DNA of 64,000 nucleotides from Fusarium oxysporum f. sp. lycopersici 4287. Lineage: Eukaryota > Ascomycota > Sordariomycetes > Hypocreales > Nectriaceae. The stretch covers positions 2,861,839-2,925,838 of the forward strand of contig NC_030989.1 of the NCBI RefSeq assembly GCF_000149955.1. Reading direction: 5' to 3'. Both the position numbers and the translations under genes were made by a program. This document shows, in pieces, positions 1-10,997 of the stretch. Positions within the stretch are counted from its first letter, which is position 1; every line of letters starts with the position of its first letter. The notes under the pieces were generated by a model, which made no database searches, was not told the DNA's origin, and saw nothing but the letters and a program-made list of their open reading frames with translations.

Positions 1-266
1 AAGATTTGATGGACCCAGAGAAAGAGGAGAAGACTTGGCAAGGTGTCGCGGATAAGATGAGCGAGCTGAGTGATTTGATGTTGACGAACAGGGACAAAGG
101 GCCATTCTTGTTGGGTGAGAAGCCGAGTTACACTGACTTCTTCATCGCTGCTTCACTCCAATCAGCAAGGACTATTGATGATGGGATCTTCCAGCGTTGT
201 GCTGTGTATCCTGGTTTCAAAGCTATTTACGAGGCTTGCGTTCCTTGGATGGAGAAGAAGGACTAA
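1..266 (+). CDS. Glutathione S-transferase-like protein, C-terminal fragment
   Basis: This is the 3' end of a gene that begins before the window. The frame is open from base 3 to the TAA at 264-266. The visible ~87 residues are an all-helical GST C-terminal domain: GEKPSYTDFFIAASLQSA is the conserved segment of ascomycete GST-like proteins in which an invariant Asp caps a helix, and WMEKKD ends the protein. GSTs conjugate glutathione to electrophiles in the cytosol. The thioredoxin-fold N-terminal domain that binds glutathione is outside the window, so activity cannot be judged. The family call is good, the exact subclass unknown. Confidence 0.75.
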   Translation, partial: DLMDPEKEEKTWQGVADKMSELSDLMLTNRDKGPFLLGEKPSYTDFFIAASLQSARTIDDGIFQRCAVYPGFKAIYEACVPWMEKKD

Positions 267-395
267 GCTGAGGAGCAGTTGTAGTCTTAATTGACCCTCA
301 CTGCATGAAATAGCCCCTAGCTTTCAATATTTCTCCGCAAGAGAATCCTCTCATGCGAAATAAATATAGTGTGGAATTAGCACCTCCTATTCAGT

Positions 396-1436
396 CTACT
401 TGAACAGGTGCTTGTTCACCGGCGTAATAGCATCCTTCCCTTCCAACACAGCCATAACATTCTCCATAGCCAATCTCTCAAACCCAATCGACGTATCAAG
501 TGCACCGCCAGCAGTATGGCACGTCAAAGTTGCATTCCTCATCTTCTGCAACCTCGGATTCGGTCTCGGCTCATCCTCAAAAACGTCCAAGCCCACTGCA
601 AACAAGTGTCCAGAATCCATGGAGTCAGCCACAGCTTCTTCGTCTACCAAACTCCCGCGTGCAACGTTAACAAGTCGTGATCCTTTCTTCATCTTAGATA
701 TCTCCTCCCGGCCAAGAATCTTGTTTCCACCTGCACCGGGGGCAGCTATGACGATACAGTCGGCGATGGCAAGCATGTCTTCCAGCTTGGGGTAGTTTGT
801 TGCTTCGATAGCTGCTTCTTGCTCTGGCGGTTTGGGGAAGGGGTCGTAATATGCAATGCGCATACCAAGAGCCTTATGAGTCTTGAGAGCAATCTGGTAT
901 CCAATGTTGCCAAGACCAATTATCCCCAGAGTGTGGCCGCGAGGGTTGGATGCTGTGAGTTGCGTATGAGCATGTGCATCTCGAAACTCCTCTTCACTGC
1001 CTCTCGCAGCCATATTACTCCACTGCATATTCCTAAACACAGAAATGATATGGTAAAGCGCCATGTCAGAAACAGCCTCAGTCGAAGCAGCTGCTCCATT
1101 ACAATAAAGGATACGGTTTTCGACCATGATGTCAACATCAGCCCAGTCATATCCAGCACCAGCTGATGCGTAAACCTTCATGGACTTGGGCAAGAGTGGA
1201 ATTAGTTCTTTGTCCCAGCGTCCCATTTCACCACCTGTGATCCAAAAGGGTCGCATGACAGCATGAAAATCGCCCCATTTCTTCTGGTGAAGAGCTTCGA
1301 GGAAAGCACCGCGTTGGCGTTCTTCCGCCGAGGGGCGGATGATGGTGAATTTTGACTCAAGCTTCTTGTAGAGATCGTGGTTGTACTTGATTGGGTCGCC
1401 AATATGGAGGACTATGGGATTTTCGGCTGAAGGCAT
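396..1436 (-). CDS. D-isomer-specific 2-hydroxyacid dehydrogenase (NAD-dependent)
   Basis: Single-exon, 346 residues from the ATG at 1436. An upstream in-frame ATG at 1508 would add 24 residues, but the conserved part (VLHIGDPIKYNHDLY) begins just after 1436. A Rossmann GLGNIG lies at residues 174-179. The three catalytic residues of the family are visible: Arg in NVARGSLVDE, Glu in DVFEDEP and His in CHTAGG. The family interconverts 2-oxoacids and D-2-hydroxyacids (glyoxylate, hydroxypyruvate, mandelate or hydroxyisocaproate types) in the cytosol. The substrate cannot be read from sequence. The gene is divergent from a Dal5-like transporter (ATG 2007), so the transporter could import its substrate or a precursor; that link is inference. 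Confidence 0.88.
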   Translation of the reverse strand: MPSAENPIVLHIGDPIKYNHDLYKKLESKFTIIRPSAEERQRGAFLEALHQKKWGDFHAVMRPFWITGGEMGRWDKELIPLLPKSMKVYASAGAGYDWADVDIMVENRILYCNGAAASTEAVSDMALYHIISVFRNMQWSNMAARGSEEEFRDAHAHTQLTASNPRGHTLGIIGLGNIGYQIALKTHKALGMRIAYYDPFPKPPEQEAAIEATNYPKLEDMLAIADCIVIAAPGAGGNKILGREEISKMKKGSRLVNVARGSLVDEEAVADSMDSGHLFAVGLDVFEDEPRPNPRLQKMRNATLTCHTAGGALDTSIGFERLAMENVMAVLEGKDAITPVNKHLFK

Positions 1437-2006
1437 AATGAGATCTGAAGAGACAATGTCTGAAGGTTGGGGTATGGTTCTCAAGAGATCCCCCGGCACT
1501 TTTGTCAAAGCAGGTATATAAATGATACAAACACAAGAACAGAATCAATAATCTGGGGCCATTATCGATCTTCGCTCCGAGCTCTCCATATTCCCCGCGT
1601 CTTCCTTCCAGTATCTCCTCCCATGCAGGTCGGATGTCGCCACTACTACATGAGAATTACCAATACAACTCGCTCATCTCCTTGGCTCGGCTACATACAA
1701 CAAACGTCCCTCCTAGCACATCTCACTCATCGGATAACGGCTCGGAATGTTCTTGGATTGGTTCAAGTTGAAGATCTACATGATTCATGGGGTTACGTTG
1801 CAAGGTTTATTTCCCCGCTCGTCTTGGTTTCCCCAGACTATCTCCCCCGTACCCCAGGTTCTGGTCGTGGAGTTCTCGGCAAGAAATGCGATGCTTGGTC
1901 TGGGCAGGCTGATGGGGTTAATAAATACGCCTGAAAAGGTCTCTCAAATTTCGTTGTTGATTAGTGTAATTTTGTGATCAATTTATTAACAGAATTGTCT
2001 GTCATC
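1437..2006. promoter_or_regulatory. Divergent promoter, 2-hydroxyacid dehydrogenase / Dal5-like transporter
   Basis: About 570 bp between two divergent start codons. Three CGG triplets occur within 15 bp at 1731-1733, 1738-1740 and 1743-1745, the half-site type bound by Zn2Cys6 regulators, but no neighbouring regulator is present here. A long plus-strand open frame (1467-1934) has no recognisable protein features and I do not treat it as a gene. Confidence 0.35.
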
Positions 2007-3700
2007 ATGGCTGATGTCAAAGAGACAGGCGAGGAGCTCCATTTGGAGACTCTCGGTGGAGAAACAGCCAATATCGAGAATCGCGACATCAAAGAAAAAG
2101 CCCTCGTTCGAAGAATCGATAAGCGAATGATGCCACTAATGATGCTTCTCTGTAAGTGCTCGCTGCATTTATCATACCAGCAAAGACTAATACCTCGCTA
2201 TGAAAGACATCCTCAACTATCTCGACCGCAACAACATCGCTACCGCCCGTCTCGGTAATTTCGAAGAAGACATCGGTCTTGTGGCCGAGCAGTACAATAC
2301 CGTCATCAGCATCTTTTTTGTGGGTTACATCCTGACTCAGGTACCCACTAACATGATCCTAAACAAGATGCGACCGTCGATCTTTTTGGTATGTTTCCGA
2401 GTCAAGTGTTTGGTAGGCACGTTATTTCACAATGCTAACTTGGATTGGTAGCCTTGTATCATGGTCTGCTGGGCCACTGTTAGTGCTTGCACCGGTACTG
2501 TGCAAAGTTATCATGGAATGATAGCTTTGAGATTCATCCTTGGATTTGTAGAGGCACCGTTCTTTCGTAAGTTACTCACTCTTTTCGATGATGAGAATTT
2601 GTCTGACTGGAACAGCTGGTGCTTTGTTCTTGTTTAGTTCATGGTATACCAAGAAAGAACTCGCAGTTCGTATCTCGGTTCTGTATGCAGCTGGTCAGAT
2701 GGCTGGTGCATTTGGCGGTCTTCTCGGAAGTGCCATCATGGCTGGCATGGATGGTAAGGCCGGCTTAGCCAACTGGCGATGGCTCTGTATGTCCCCCTCT
2801 CCAGTGTTCTATAACTCGACTAAGTTCCGTCTAGTCATCATCGAAGGGTGTGCCACTTATCCCGCAGCCATCGTGACATACTTTGTCGTCCCAGACTACC
2901 CAGCAACAACAGCCTGGCTCAGCGATGAAGAGCGCCGCATCGCAGTTCTTCGTATGGCCGAAGATGCCAGCAAGGAAGATGACAGAGCTGATGTATCAGC
3001 TTGGGAGGGTGCTAAAATGGCCTTCACTGATCCAGCGCTTTACATGATCTGGATCATGCAGCTTGGTCTCAACACAGCAGCAGCCTTTACCAACTTCTTT
3101 CCTACTATTGTCAAGACGCTGGGTTATAGCTCGACTATCACTCTTCTGCTCTCTGCGCCGCCTTATGTGTTTGCCGCAGCACTGGGTATCACGAACTCTT
3201 GGCATAGCGATTGTGTGAACGAGCGATGGCTGCATGTTGTTTGGCCGCAGATATTTTGTAGCGTTGGGTTCATCATCTCAGCTGTGACTCTCAACACGGC
3301 TGCTCGATACATCTCGACCTTCATGATGATGTCAGTCTACGGATCCTTTGGTTGCATCTTGTCTTGGGTATCTTCGTCTTTACCACGTCCATCGACAAAG
3401 CGCGCCATCTCATACGCCGTGGTTAATGCTGGATCCAATCTCGCATCTATCTACGCATCGTACTTCTACCCTTCCTCTCAAGGGCCACGATATTGGCAAG
3501 CAAACGTCGCAAACGTAGCGTTCAGTGGTCTTTGCATTGCTATGGCGACTATTCTGAGATTCTTTCTTGCTCGGAGGAACAAGAAGCTCGATAAGGCGAG
3601 GGAGCATGATATTCAGCACGAGGGTACTTTGAGTGGTAGTGAAACAAGATTGTTGGCTGAGAAGTGGCAGTGCGGAACTGAGTATGTTTTCACACTGTAG
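2007..3700 (+). CDS. MFS transporter, Dal5-like (allantoate/anion:cation symporter family)
   Basis: Five exons: 2007-2151, 2207-2388, 2452-2566, 2616-2786, 2835-3700; all introns are GT..AG and 48-63 nt, giving 492 residues. Exon joins restore family hallmarks: LNYLDRNNIA after the first intron, then ILTQVPTNMIL, and RFILGFVEAPFFPGA across intron 3. Twelve membrane helices are expected with a long central loop carrying YPATTAWLSDEERRIAVLRM, the signature loop of the Dal5/Tna1/Vht1 group. The plasma-membrane substrate may be allantoate, nicotinate, pantothenate, vitamins or other small carboxylates; it cannot be assigned. The segment NSWHSDCVNER replaces the usual SDRxxER motif in one loop. 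The last intron is a multiple of three, so the frame reads through it. Divergent from the 2-hydroxyacid dehydrogenase. Confidence 0.88.
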
Positions 3701-5203
3701 ATGGGCTGGCCTGGGGAAAGTATAAAACTTTCGTAGTCAATGAAAAGAGACGTTCAATATAATTGGGGTCATGGCAGTAATTGGTAACTGTCAGGCACAA
3801 GCCCCAATTGCATGAAGAAGATCCGAGTGGAGAGTGGTACGATTGACTCATGACGCTGCCAAGAGAGCTACGACGCTCTTTGTATTTGCAATGGGCTGAT
3901 TGAAGTGCAACCGTAATTGTCCAAAGACCACGGAATGAAGCTCAAGATCACTTCATAGCCAAACAGTTAAATGGCAGTTTGTTGTTTTGCGACTCGTTGG
4001 TTCTGAGGCGGATATCGCGTCAGCTCAGACGTCCGCCTCACGATTGCCCCAAGTGGTTCAACCTCCGTCATGCCTAGACCTCGTAGCCATCACGAACCAA
4101 TCACGGCGCCTGCCCTATCATTCAACTTCTCAAACAAGAACGAACCCCCACAAGTTGAGACAAGGCTAAGAAATAGTATTTATCGGGTATCTGTCTCTTG
4201 ATCTGGGGATGGGTAGTGCCGTGCTTAGCTATTTCTCCCCGCAATGTTGTTGCGGGGTGCATATCAAGAGTGAGTTCAAAGGCTTCCGCCCGGAAAGCTC
4301 CAGTTTCCAGTGCCGAAATGTTGGCGAATAGACCATATTTGTTGTCGCACATGCTTCAGGATTGAGTGTTCAAACGTCAGACCCGGTGAAACAAGTATTA
4401 CTAACTATGGCATGACGGTTGGGCGTTGCCTCGAACGAGAGATGATCTGAACTAATGTTGCAGCGTACGTTAATGCCTCGGCTGTTCCCAGTTTTACTTT
4501 TACTGCTGACATGTCAAGCTCTGACGAGCGACAAACGCGCTGTACGATAAGAGCAAACCAGGCACAGGTTGTACTGCATGCCGAGTGTCGTAGGTTGCAT
4601 TCTTTCCGAAAACCCATCTCCTCATCAGATCACAAAAGATCCCTGTATCTCGGCGCTCAAATCTCGATAACCATTTGCTTTTTCCCCTTCAATACCAAGA
4701 GGCATCATATCATATTTATACCTGATATCAACAATTCCTCTCATACGATTTGCATCAAAACATGACCATCAGACGTTGTTTAACCTTGTCGATTAAGCTT
4801 AAAATGTTTAAATGACACGGCTATGGCGGAATTGCCAGACTTGGCGCACTATACGCTATGAGGCGATCGCTGTGGAGAGGAGGAGAGGCCGCCAGCGCCT
4901 CGTCGCCCTAGAGGGCCAATACTTGGCCTGGACAGACACCGCTATGATCTCATGTTGCTTGGCTTGGCATCGGCTCATGATCAAAATTCACTTTGCGTGT
5001 GACGTTGCGTGGCTCTAACCTCAGAAGCCCACTTCTGGGTTTTTTTTTACTGCCGGGCGGCGGGTGAAAAATTTATACCGACTATGAAAGCTGGCTGATC
5101 CTCAAGCCTTTCACTGCCTTGACTTTTGGTGTTTCTTCATTCCAACCGAACTTGAACTCAACAACTACTCTTATTATTCTTTGTATTGATCAACGTATCA
5201 GTT
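3701..5203. other. Intergenic, no supported gene
   Basis: About 1.5 kb between the Dal5-like transporter and the GNAT gene. Open frames are short (60-84 codons), on both strands, and show no domain features or splice-linked continuation. A T9 run occurs near 5040. The last ~100 bp before 5204 are pyrimidine-rich, as expected for the promoter and leader of the acetyltransferase gene. Confidence 0.5.
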
Positions 5204-6134
5204 ATGGGCGTCCGTATCGCTACACAACAAGACGTCCCCGCGTTGAAGGAGATCATCCTCAGCGGGTTGTCAAATGATTCTGTCTGGCTGTACTGTTACC
5301 CCTCAGCAGGCCGTTCAGAAGCCGCCTCAAATCATGTCGAGACGGTTCTGAAGAGGATCATTGACGACAACAGCAAGAATTGGCATTGCTACGTAGTCGA
5401 TGCCCCCAAGACTCACGACCCTGTCTCCCTTGCAATTATCCAGTCGCTTCACCAGAACGAGGACGATGGAAAGGGCGTCACTGAACAGATTCAGCGAGGT
5501 GAGTGAAGGCACCCACTTATTTCTCCTCGTTTTAGTGCTACGAATTTCGCTAACCTTATTTTCTACAGTGTTTGGTCTGTCGGATGACCCCAGCAACGGC
5601 GAGAGTAAGACGGCAAAGAGAATTGCCGCACTGCAATCAGGCATCACGCAGACTCAGCAGACGTACCTCGCCCGCTACGACCAAGTTATGTTCCTCCATG
5701 CCGTCATCACGCATCCCCACCACAAGCGCCAAGGGTACGCCAAGACGCTCTCCAAGCAAACCCTGCAGGTAGCGCGTCAGAAGGGCGCCGTCGTAGCAGC
5801 CCTCGCCAGCCCCTTCAGCGGCTACGTCTTCTACTCGGGCACCAGCTTCTCCAACTGCGGCCGCACAAAGGTCGAGACTGACAACGACATCGAGAACCTC
5901 GAGCTGCAGATCATGGTCTGCACTCCCCCCAAGCCCCTCGAGCAGAGGAGGAGCTCCATCATGGACTTTTGGGGAGGGGCCAAGAAGGCGTCGCCTGCGG
6001 GGAGCAGACGGGAGTCGCTTGACCAGGGTGCCACTGGCGAGAGGCGGAGCTCGTTCTTGGATATGTTTAGCTTTGGTGGCCCCAAGACTCCCTCTGCTGT
6101 TGATGATGATACCCGCAGAAAGTCTCACGCCTAG
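5204..6134 (+). CDS. GNAT-family N-acetyltransferase
   Basis: Two exons, 5204-5498 and 5569-6134, with a 70-nt GT..AG intron (GTGAGT donor, branch CTAAC), giving 286 residues. The N-terminus (MGVRIATQQDVPALKEII) is a typical GNAT beta1-alpha1. Motif A, the acetyl-CoA loop, is VITHPHHKRQGYAKTL, matching the Q/RxxGxG/A pyrophosphate-binding pattern, and the following FYSGTSFSNCG fits the late GNAT strand region. The last ~70 residues are a Ser/Arg-rich, low-complexity tail (RRSSIMDFWGGAKK and RRSSFLDMFSFGG), which looks disordered and holds two similar RRSSxxDxF units that could be phosphorylated. Acceptor substrate is unknown. It stands alone, convergent with the broken SDR downstream. Confidence 0.82.
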
Positions 6135-6730
6135 ATGAGGACAGGAGGATTTTTGTTTGCAGTTTTTTTTTTACATGGATCGTCATAGACCAGGTCTTTT
6201 CTTATGTATTTACCAACGAGCCACGATCTCAATACGATCACAGTACCAAACCCACCATCAGCGTCAGCGAAAATACAGTGGTGGACTTTGCATGACTTTA
6301 CTGATTTGCAGGGCTCAATCATGCATTTTGCGTATGCATGACAGCGCATAATCAGCAACTTTTCGCCAATTGCCGTGAAGGCTTACGCAGCTTCATCCGC
6401 CCTGTCTGAACGACCAGCGGTTTCAGAATTTTCATCAACTGCGATCGATTTCCGCAGGCAAGCATTATTCTGCAGTGCTTTTGATTGTTACATATTTTGG
6501 CCATTGGTATTTTACTCGTATTAAAAGGACTGTTTTCATCGAGCCAACTACGATCAGCTTCAGGCGACACTACTATAAATATCTGAGGGAAGAATTGGGG
6601 GGACGGGACGGAGATAGTAGCAAGGAAGAACTCTTTGCATGGGGAAGACAGCTATGCGGGCATAACACCCGCAACTGTTATTGAAGAATAGAAAGGAGTA
6701 GAGAGGGGGATGAAGAGGAAAAGGAAATGT
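6135..6730. other. Intergenic between convergent genes
   Basis: About 600 bp between the GNAT stop and the end of the broken SDR. It contains a T10 run just after the stop and AT-rich stretches suitable for 3' ends. No coding feature was recognised. Confidence 0.5.
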
Positions 6731-7903
6731 TTAACTTCCCTTGAATTCGTTATCTCTCTTCCCACGAATGTAGTGTATCATGCACCAGTCCCACAGCCAT
6801 CCAAGAAGCAAATCGATTAGACCTTTGTAAAGAAACTGATACCAATGACCGACAACAACACTCCGGTGGTTACCGGCTCTCGCAATGATTGCTTTGGCAA
6901 GACTGCTGTCCGTTTGATCCATATGTCTCGACACCTGTACACACAAGGCTTCAACGTCGTAACCCTCGAGTTTCATTTCCAGAGCCGAGGATTCGGTCAT
7001 TCTAGAAAGGAATGTCCGGCTTGCTGAGGTTGCGACTTTGAGTGGGATGCCTTTGTCGCTTAGGGAGGTGATGTTCATTAAAAGAGACGGACCGTTGTCA
7101 ATTAGGGTCGGAAGAAGAGTGCGAAAGAGCTGTATTGGATAGAGAGCGTCAACGTTGATGTTTTTTAGAATAGTCTTTTCATTTTCTTCGATAATCGATT
7201 CAAGGCTGGTTTCCTTGGCTTTTCCTTCTGCACAGTCGACCAAGACTGTCAAGTTCAGCTTGGACAGCTCATTCTTAATCACCCCAAGGTCAAGTTTACG
7301 CTCCAGCTTCCAGTCCCCATAGCTTTTGCGGTACCAGAAATCTTTACTTCCAAGGACAGTTGGATCAGCGACAAGGATCTTAAACTTTGGAACAGGAAAC
7401 TCCTCGTGTATCCGCACCATGGCGGTTAGTAGATCCTGTTCGTCCCGCCCATGGAGAATCACGTTAAAGCCTCTCCTTGCGAGCTCGCGAACAATCTCAT
7501 ATCCAATTCCTCCAGAAGCTCCCGTGACCAGGGCCTATGCGGCAGATCCATCGGGGGACAGGTGGTTGAAGCGATGTATTCTACTGCGTCGAATGCAGTA
7601 CGTTTCGAGGACGAAGGATGCGCCGAGGGCCCATCCGAGAAAGCCCGCACTGCCTAAGACGACGAGGATGGCAATGATCTCCTTTTTTACCCAGCGAATA
7701 TAATGCAAACAGTCGAATGTTGCGAGCTGCGTCAAGTTGTCAATCAGCAACTGGAAAGTCAGAGGTGGGAGACTTTGGTGCAGGCTGGATTTCATTTTAT
7801 CGAGCATTCTGAGGAATTTGCTGATGTTTGGTCTACGATGGAAGGGGGCACTGTGGCCATATATATACCTGAAGGAGAAGGAGGGGTTTTGCTTTGAGAC
7901 CAT
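6731..7903 (-). pseudogene. Membrane-anchored short-chain dehydrogenase with in-frame stop
   Basis: The frame is continuous from 7903 to 6731 except for one TAG at 7537-7535. Upstream of the stop are a possible start (ATG 7903, or more likely 7807) and a membrane segment (IIAILVVLGSAGFLGWAL). Immediately after the stop comes the cofactor motif ALVTGASGGIGYE of the SDR family, then NVILHGRDEQ. Layout (N-terminal anchor, then Rossmann domain) matches fungal 17beta-HSD/3-ketoacyl-reductase-like SDRs. No ATG lies between the stop and the cofactor motif, so the downstream part alone would lack NADP binding. The active site is also degenerate: at 7030-7016 the YxxxK position reads TSASR, with Tyr and Lys both replaced. 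A single TGG or TAC/TAT to TAG change would explain the stop. It is either a pseudogene or, for the stop alone, a sequence error. Confidence 0.75.
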
Positions 7904-8560
7904 GTATTGAGTTATGCTGCGGATTGTGTCAGAAGAGAGGAGAGCGAATTATGTGTCCCTGGACGTGTAGATCCTCCATCTGGAAGAGTCGGGAATCTTC
8001 GCAGTGACTCAAGCTTACTGCGACTGACTTCACAACCTATTTAGAAGAGCAAAAGAGCTTCGACCGAGGCGTGGAATTCTCCTATAAGTTCTTGAAGGCC
8101 TTACACCCCGCGTGGAGTCAGGTCAAGTCGACAGCAGTAGTTTCATTCACTGGTGATGTTCCTGAAGAAAGCGATCTGCCTGTCAGAGAGCCAGTATATA
8201 AGATAGCTTAAATACTCTTGAGTATCTTACTTTAGGCAGCCGTGACGTGTAAAAGAATAATGTTCGATTCTTTTTGATTCAACTCATCGAGATTCTTGTA
8301 AGTTTTGATAGAGCGACTCAACCTTGCAGGAGCCAAAACTCTGTCCCTGAGCTTTAGGGGCATAATGGAGGGATTTCAGTGGCAGCAGTGATCTGGTTAG
8401 GGCATGTCACAAAGACAAAACCGTACCAAAGGCGTTATGAGTTGGAAGATTTTAGGCAAAGCATCATAAATTAGACTTGGTTACCCGAAAGCTTGGATGT
8501 AATGCGTGGTTTTGATTGACTGGTAGTCTAGAAAACTGTGTTATTTCCTCCGTATCAGGC
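7904..8560. other. Intergenic, no supported gene
   Basis: About 650 bp between the 5' end of the broken SDR and the 3' end of the Zn2Cys6 factor. It would hold the SDR promoter. I see no coding or repeat feature. Confidence 0.45.
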
Positions 8561-10706
8561 TTATGTCGCCATATCAGTCCCCTCTTCGGCCAGCTGCACG
8601 AATGAACGGTCCAAAGGGAGAAGATCCAAGAAGCCCGTAAACATGTAATCCACACCACCAGCTATAGAGCTTGAAGCAACGTCCATGGTATTGTCCCAGG
8701 GCAACGATTCAGACCTTCCTCGTGCTTGATCGGAGTTTGGGAGCTGGCTAATAGCTGCATGCGAGGATGGACCATCCATTTCACGACTAAGTGGCCCATC
8801 TATGTATCTTTCGACGGCATCGATAATCTTTTGTATATGCAGTATTGAATTTCTAACAGGGTCGTCATCTACCATTAACTGAAGGCACTCTATAGCGACT
8901 CCGACAATGTCCCGATGATGTGGATGTTTGGATGGATGGCGCATCGATGCGTAAAGAAGTATGGCGCAACTTGTTTCAAGAAAGAAGGCATTGTAACGCC
9001 TCATCTATCGTCGATGCTATTAGCATTGGTGGTTTACTCAACTGAAATTAGATGAAATAATTCAAAGATAAGAAGCTGGACAAGCATGGGCGCGTAGTGC
9101 CTTTTGCGTTGAGGGGTATCTTGATCATTGTGTAGGGCTCCAACCTTCTTTACTCCACAGCCTTCTAGGCGCAGGCACTTCCAATGAAGGATTCACTTAC
9201 CCCTTTGGTATCTACACTTTTGAAGATCTGGTGGGTGAGCACAATCGAGTCTTCTGCGGCGCCTGTGGCACATCTACACACTTGTCGTATCCAGATCGCA
9301 TTGGCTCTTTCAAACTGACCTGAAGCTCTAAGTGCCGACTCGGCGATGAGGAATGGTCGATACACAGTATGAATGAAGTGATAGTAGACTGATTAGTTAG
9401 TCTTGAGGTCCCTCTTTGTATATCAGGATTGAATATGCATACTGTTACAGACTAAAAGCTGTGCCATTTTATCCGCCCCTGATCCTTGGCATCGAAGGGG
9501 ACTAGGTCCAAACCAGAGGTCTCCACAAACATCCCAACTTCTCAGATGAAGCTTTCGTGTGTTTCCGTACATCTGGGATAGCGAGCAGTATCTTTGCCCG
9601 TTCGGACATGATGTTGCCTCTTCCTGGATAGCTGCCAGATTGCAAAGATCAACGAGCATGGGTTGATCATCTGGGTACTGGCAGGAGATATCAGACCTTT
9701 TAATGATTCCCTTTCTTCCAACGATGAAGCAGATCCATCTGCCGTCTAAGTCAGCTCTTATCTAATTGGAAGAGTAGAATGATGCTCACGTTTGCTGAAA
9801 GTACAGTGCCCAGAATGTAGTCAAGCGCAGCTGCAAGTCTTCCCCAACTGCATCAACCCCAACCTGACTATGTAGACCCATAGACATAGCTCTGGTGCAA
9901 GCCGAACAAACTTGCAAGTATGCAGCATTAGGGCGGCCCATGTTCAGGTGATATTCCGACATCAAGAGACAGAACTGAACCATTGGCAATGTTGCGACAT
10001 CGCCAAACAGGACGACTTCACGCTTAGCATGTATCAAGATTGTCTCTGCCGTGTCGGTTTCAGAGGTGCTGAGTGCGCCGATGGCGAGTATCATAAGCAG
10101 TCGAGCTTTGTCTTGTGACATTGACGCATTGTCAGCTCCAGCGTTGTAGAGGCTATCCAACAACATCTGATTTTTATCGACTTTTATAAACGGCAAAGCA
10201 TGGGAAGAGTATTTTTCGAAAGCTTGTAAGAATTCGATGGCGGTAGACTTCAGAAGAATGTCTTCCATTCGTTGTTCTGAGGGAAGTGAGAGCGGGTCGA
10301 CTCTTGATGGTAGACCAAAGAAGATAGTCCTTTTCGTAAAGGCATCTAAACTTTGAGCTTTATTTTTGGATTCAAGGATACGCCTATGAATCAGCTCATC
10401 ATGTAAAGTCTGCAGAAATGCAAAAGTTGACGTCGGACCGTAGACAAGCTGTTCATGAGTCCCAGACTCGCCCGCACCGTTGGAAGCTGCGATAGAGGTT
10501 GGATACACGCTATCACCTTGAGAATCCTCGGGAGTTTCAGAGTTGGAGATCTCTGTCAGTACAGGCGTTTTCCGTTTGCGAGGTCTGTTACGTGCTTTGA
10601 GCCGATAGGTACACATAGCGGGCTTACTCCGACACCCATGGCAAACCGTTGCGCCATCGCACTTGATCTTTCGCCGGCGACATGGCTCGCATGCTTTTGA
10701 AATCAT
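8561..10706 (-). CDS. Zn(II)2Cys6 transcription factor with fungal-specific TF domain
   Basis: Exons on the minus strand: 9790-10706, 9443-9738, 9201-9388 and 8561-9004, about 614 residues. The first three joins are firm: a 51-nt intron restores QQTWICFIVGRKG and a 54-nt intron restores CNIYYHFIHTVYRPF. The last intron (9005-9200, 196 nt) is in phase but long, so a small missed exon is possible. The zinc cluster is at residues 5-32: CEPC-RRRKIK-C-DGATV-CHGC-RSKPAM-C, followed by basic RNRPRKRK. Dimerisation and middle-homology regions follow, with FWALYFQQTW in the fungal_trans core. It should be a nuclear activator or repressor binding CGG-type sites. It diverges from an NmrA-like reductase across 291 bp that carry repeated CCGTAA/TTACGG motifs, so local regulation is plausible. 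Confidence 0.85.
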
Positions 10707-10997
10707 GGCTTAATGAAGATATCTCGGAGCTGGATGATGACGGAAACGGAGTAAAATCATGAGTGAGAAGGATCTCATGGTAGCTGCATGCTTACGGCAC
10801 AAACACTTGGCCAAGCGGCGTAAACCCGTAAGTCCGTAACTCCAACTCCGACCAGGGAATAGATCACCCCCCAATTGTGGGCCTTCCAGGATTTCGGTAA
10901 CAATGACGAACTATAAAACGAACCTAGCCTGCCAGAGATTGGGCACATCATCCCATACATTTGCACAACTCATAGTACCATTATCCATCGATTTATC
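10707..10997. promoter_or_regulatory. Divergent promoter with repeated TTACGG/CCGTAA sites
   Basis: 291 bp between the Zn2Cys6 factor and the NmrA-like gene. TTACGG occurs at 10792-10797. Its complement CCGTAA occurs twice at 10826-10831 and 10834-10839 with an 8-bp period, giving CGG-N5-CGG on the minus strand, and another CCG lies at 10848-10850. CGG-type repeats in both orientations beside a zinc-cluster gene suggest a binding site, untested. Confidence 0.45.

Noticed and set aside
1467..1934. 155-codon plus-strand open frame between the dehydrogenase and the transporter
   Set aside because: No domain, overlaps the start of the dehydrogenase in antisense, and lies in an obvious divergent promoter.
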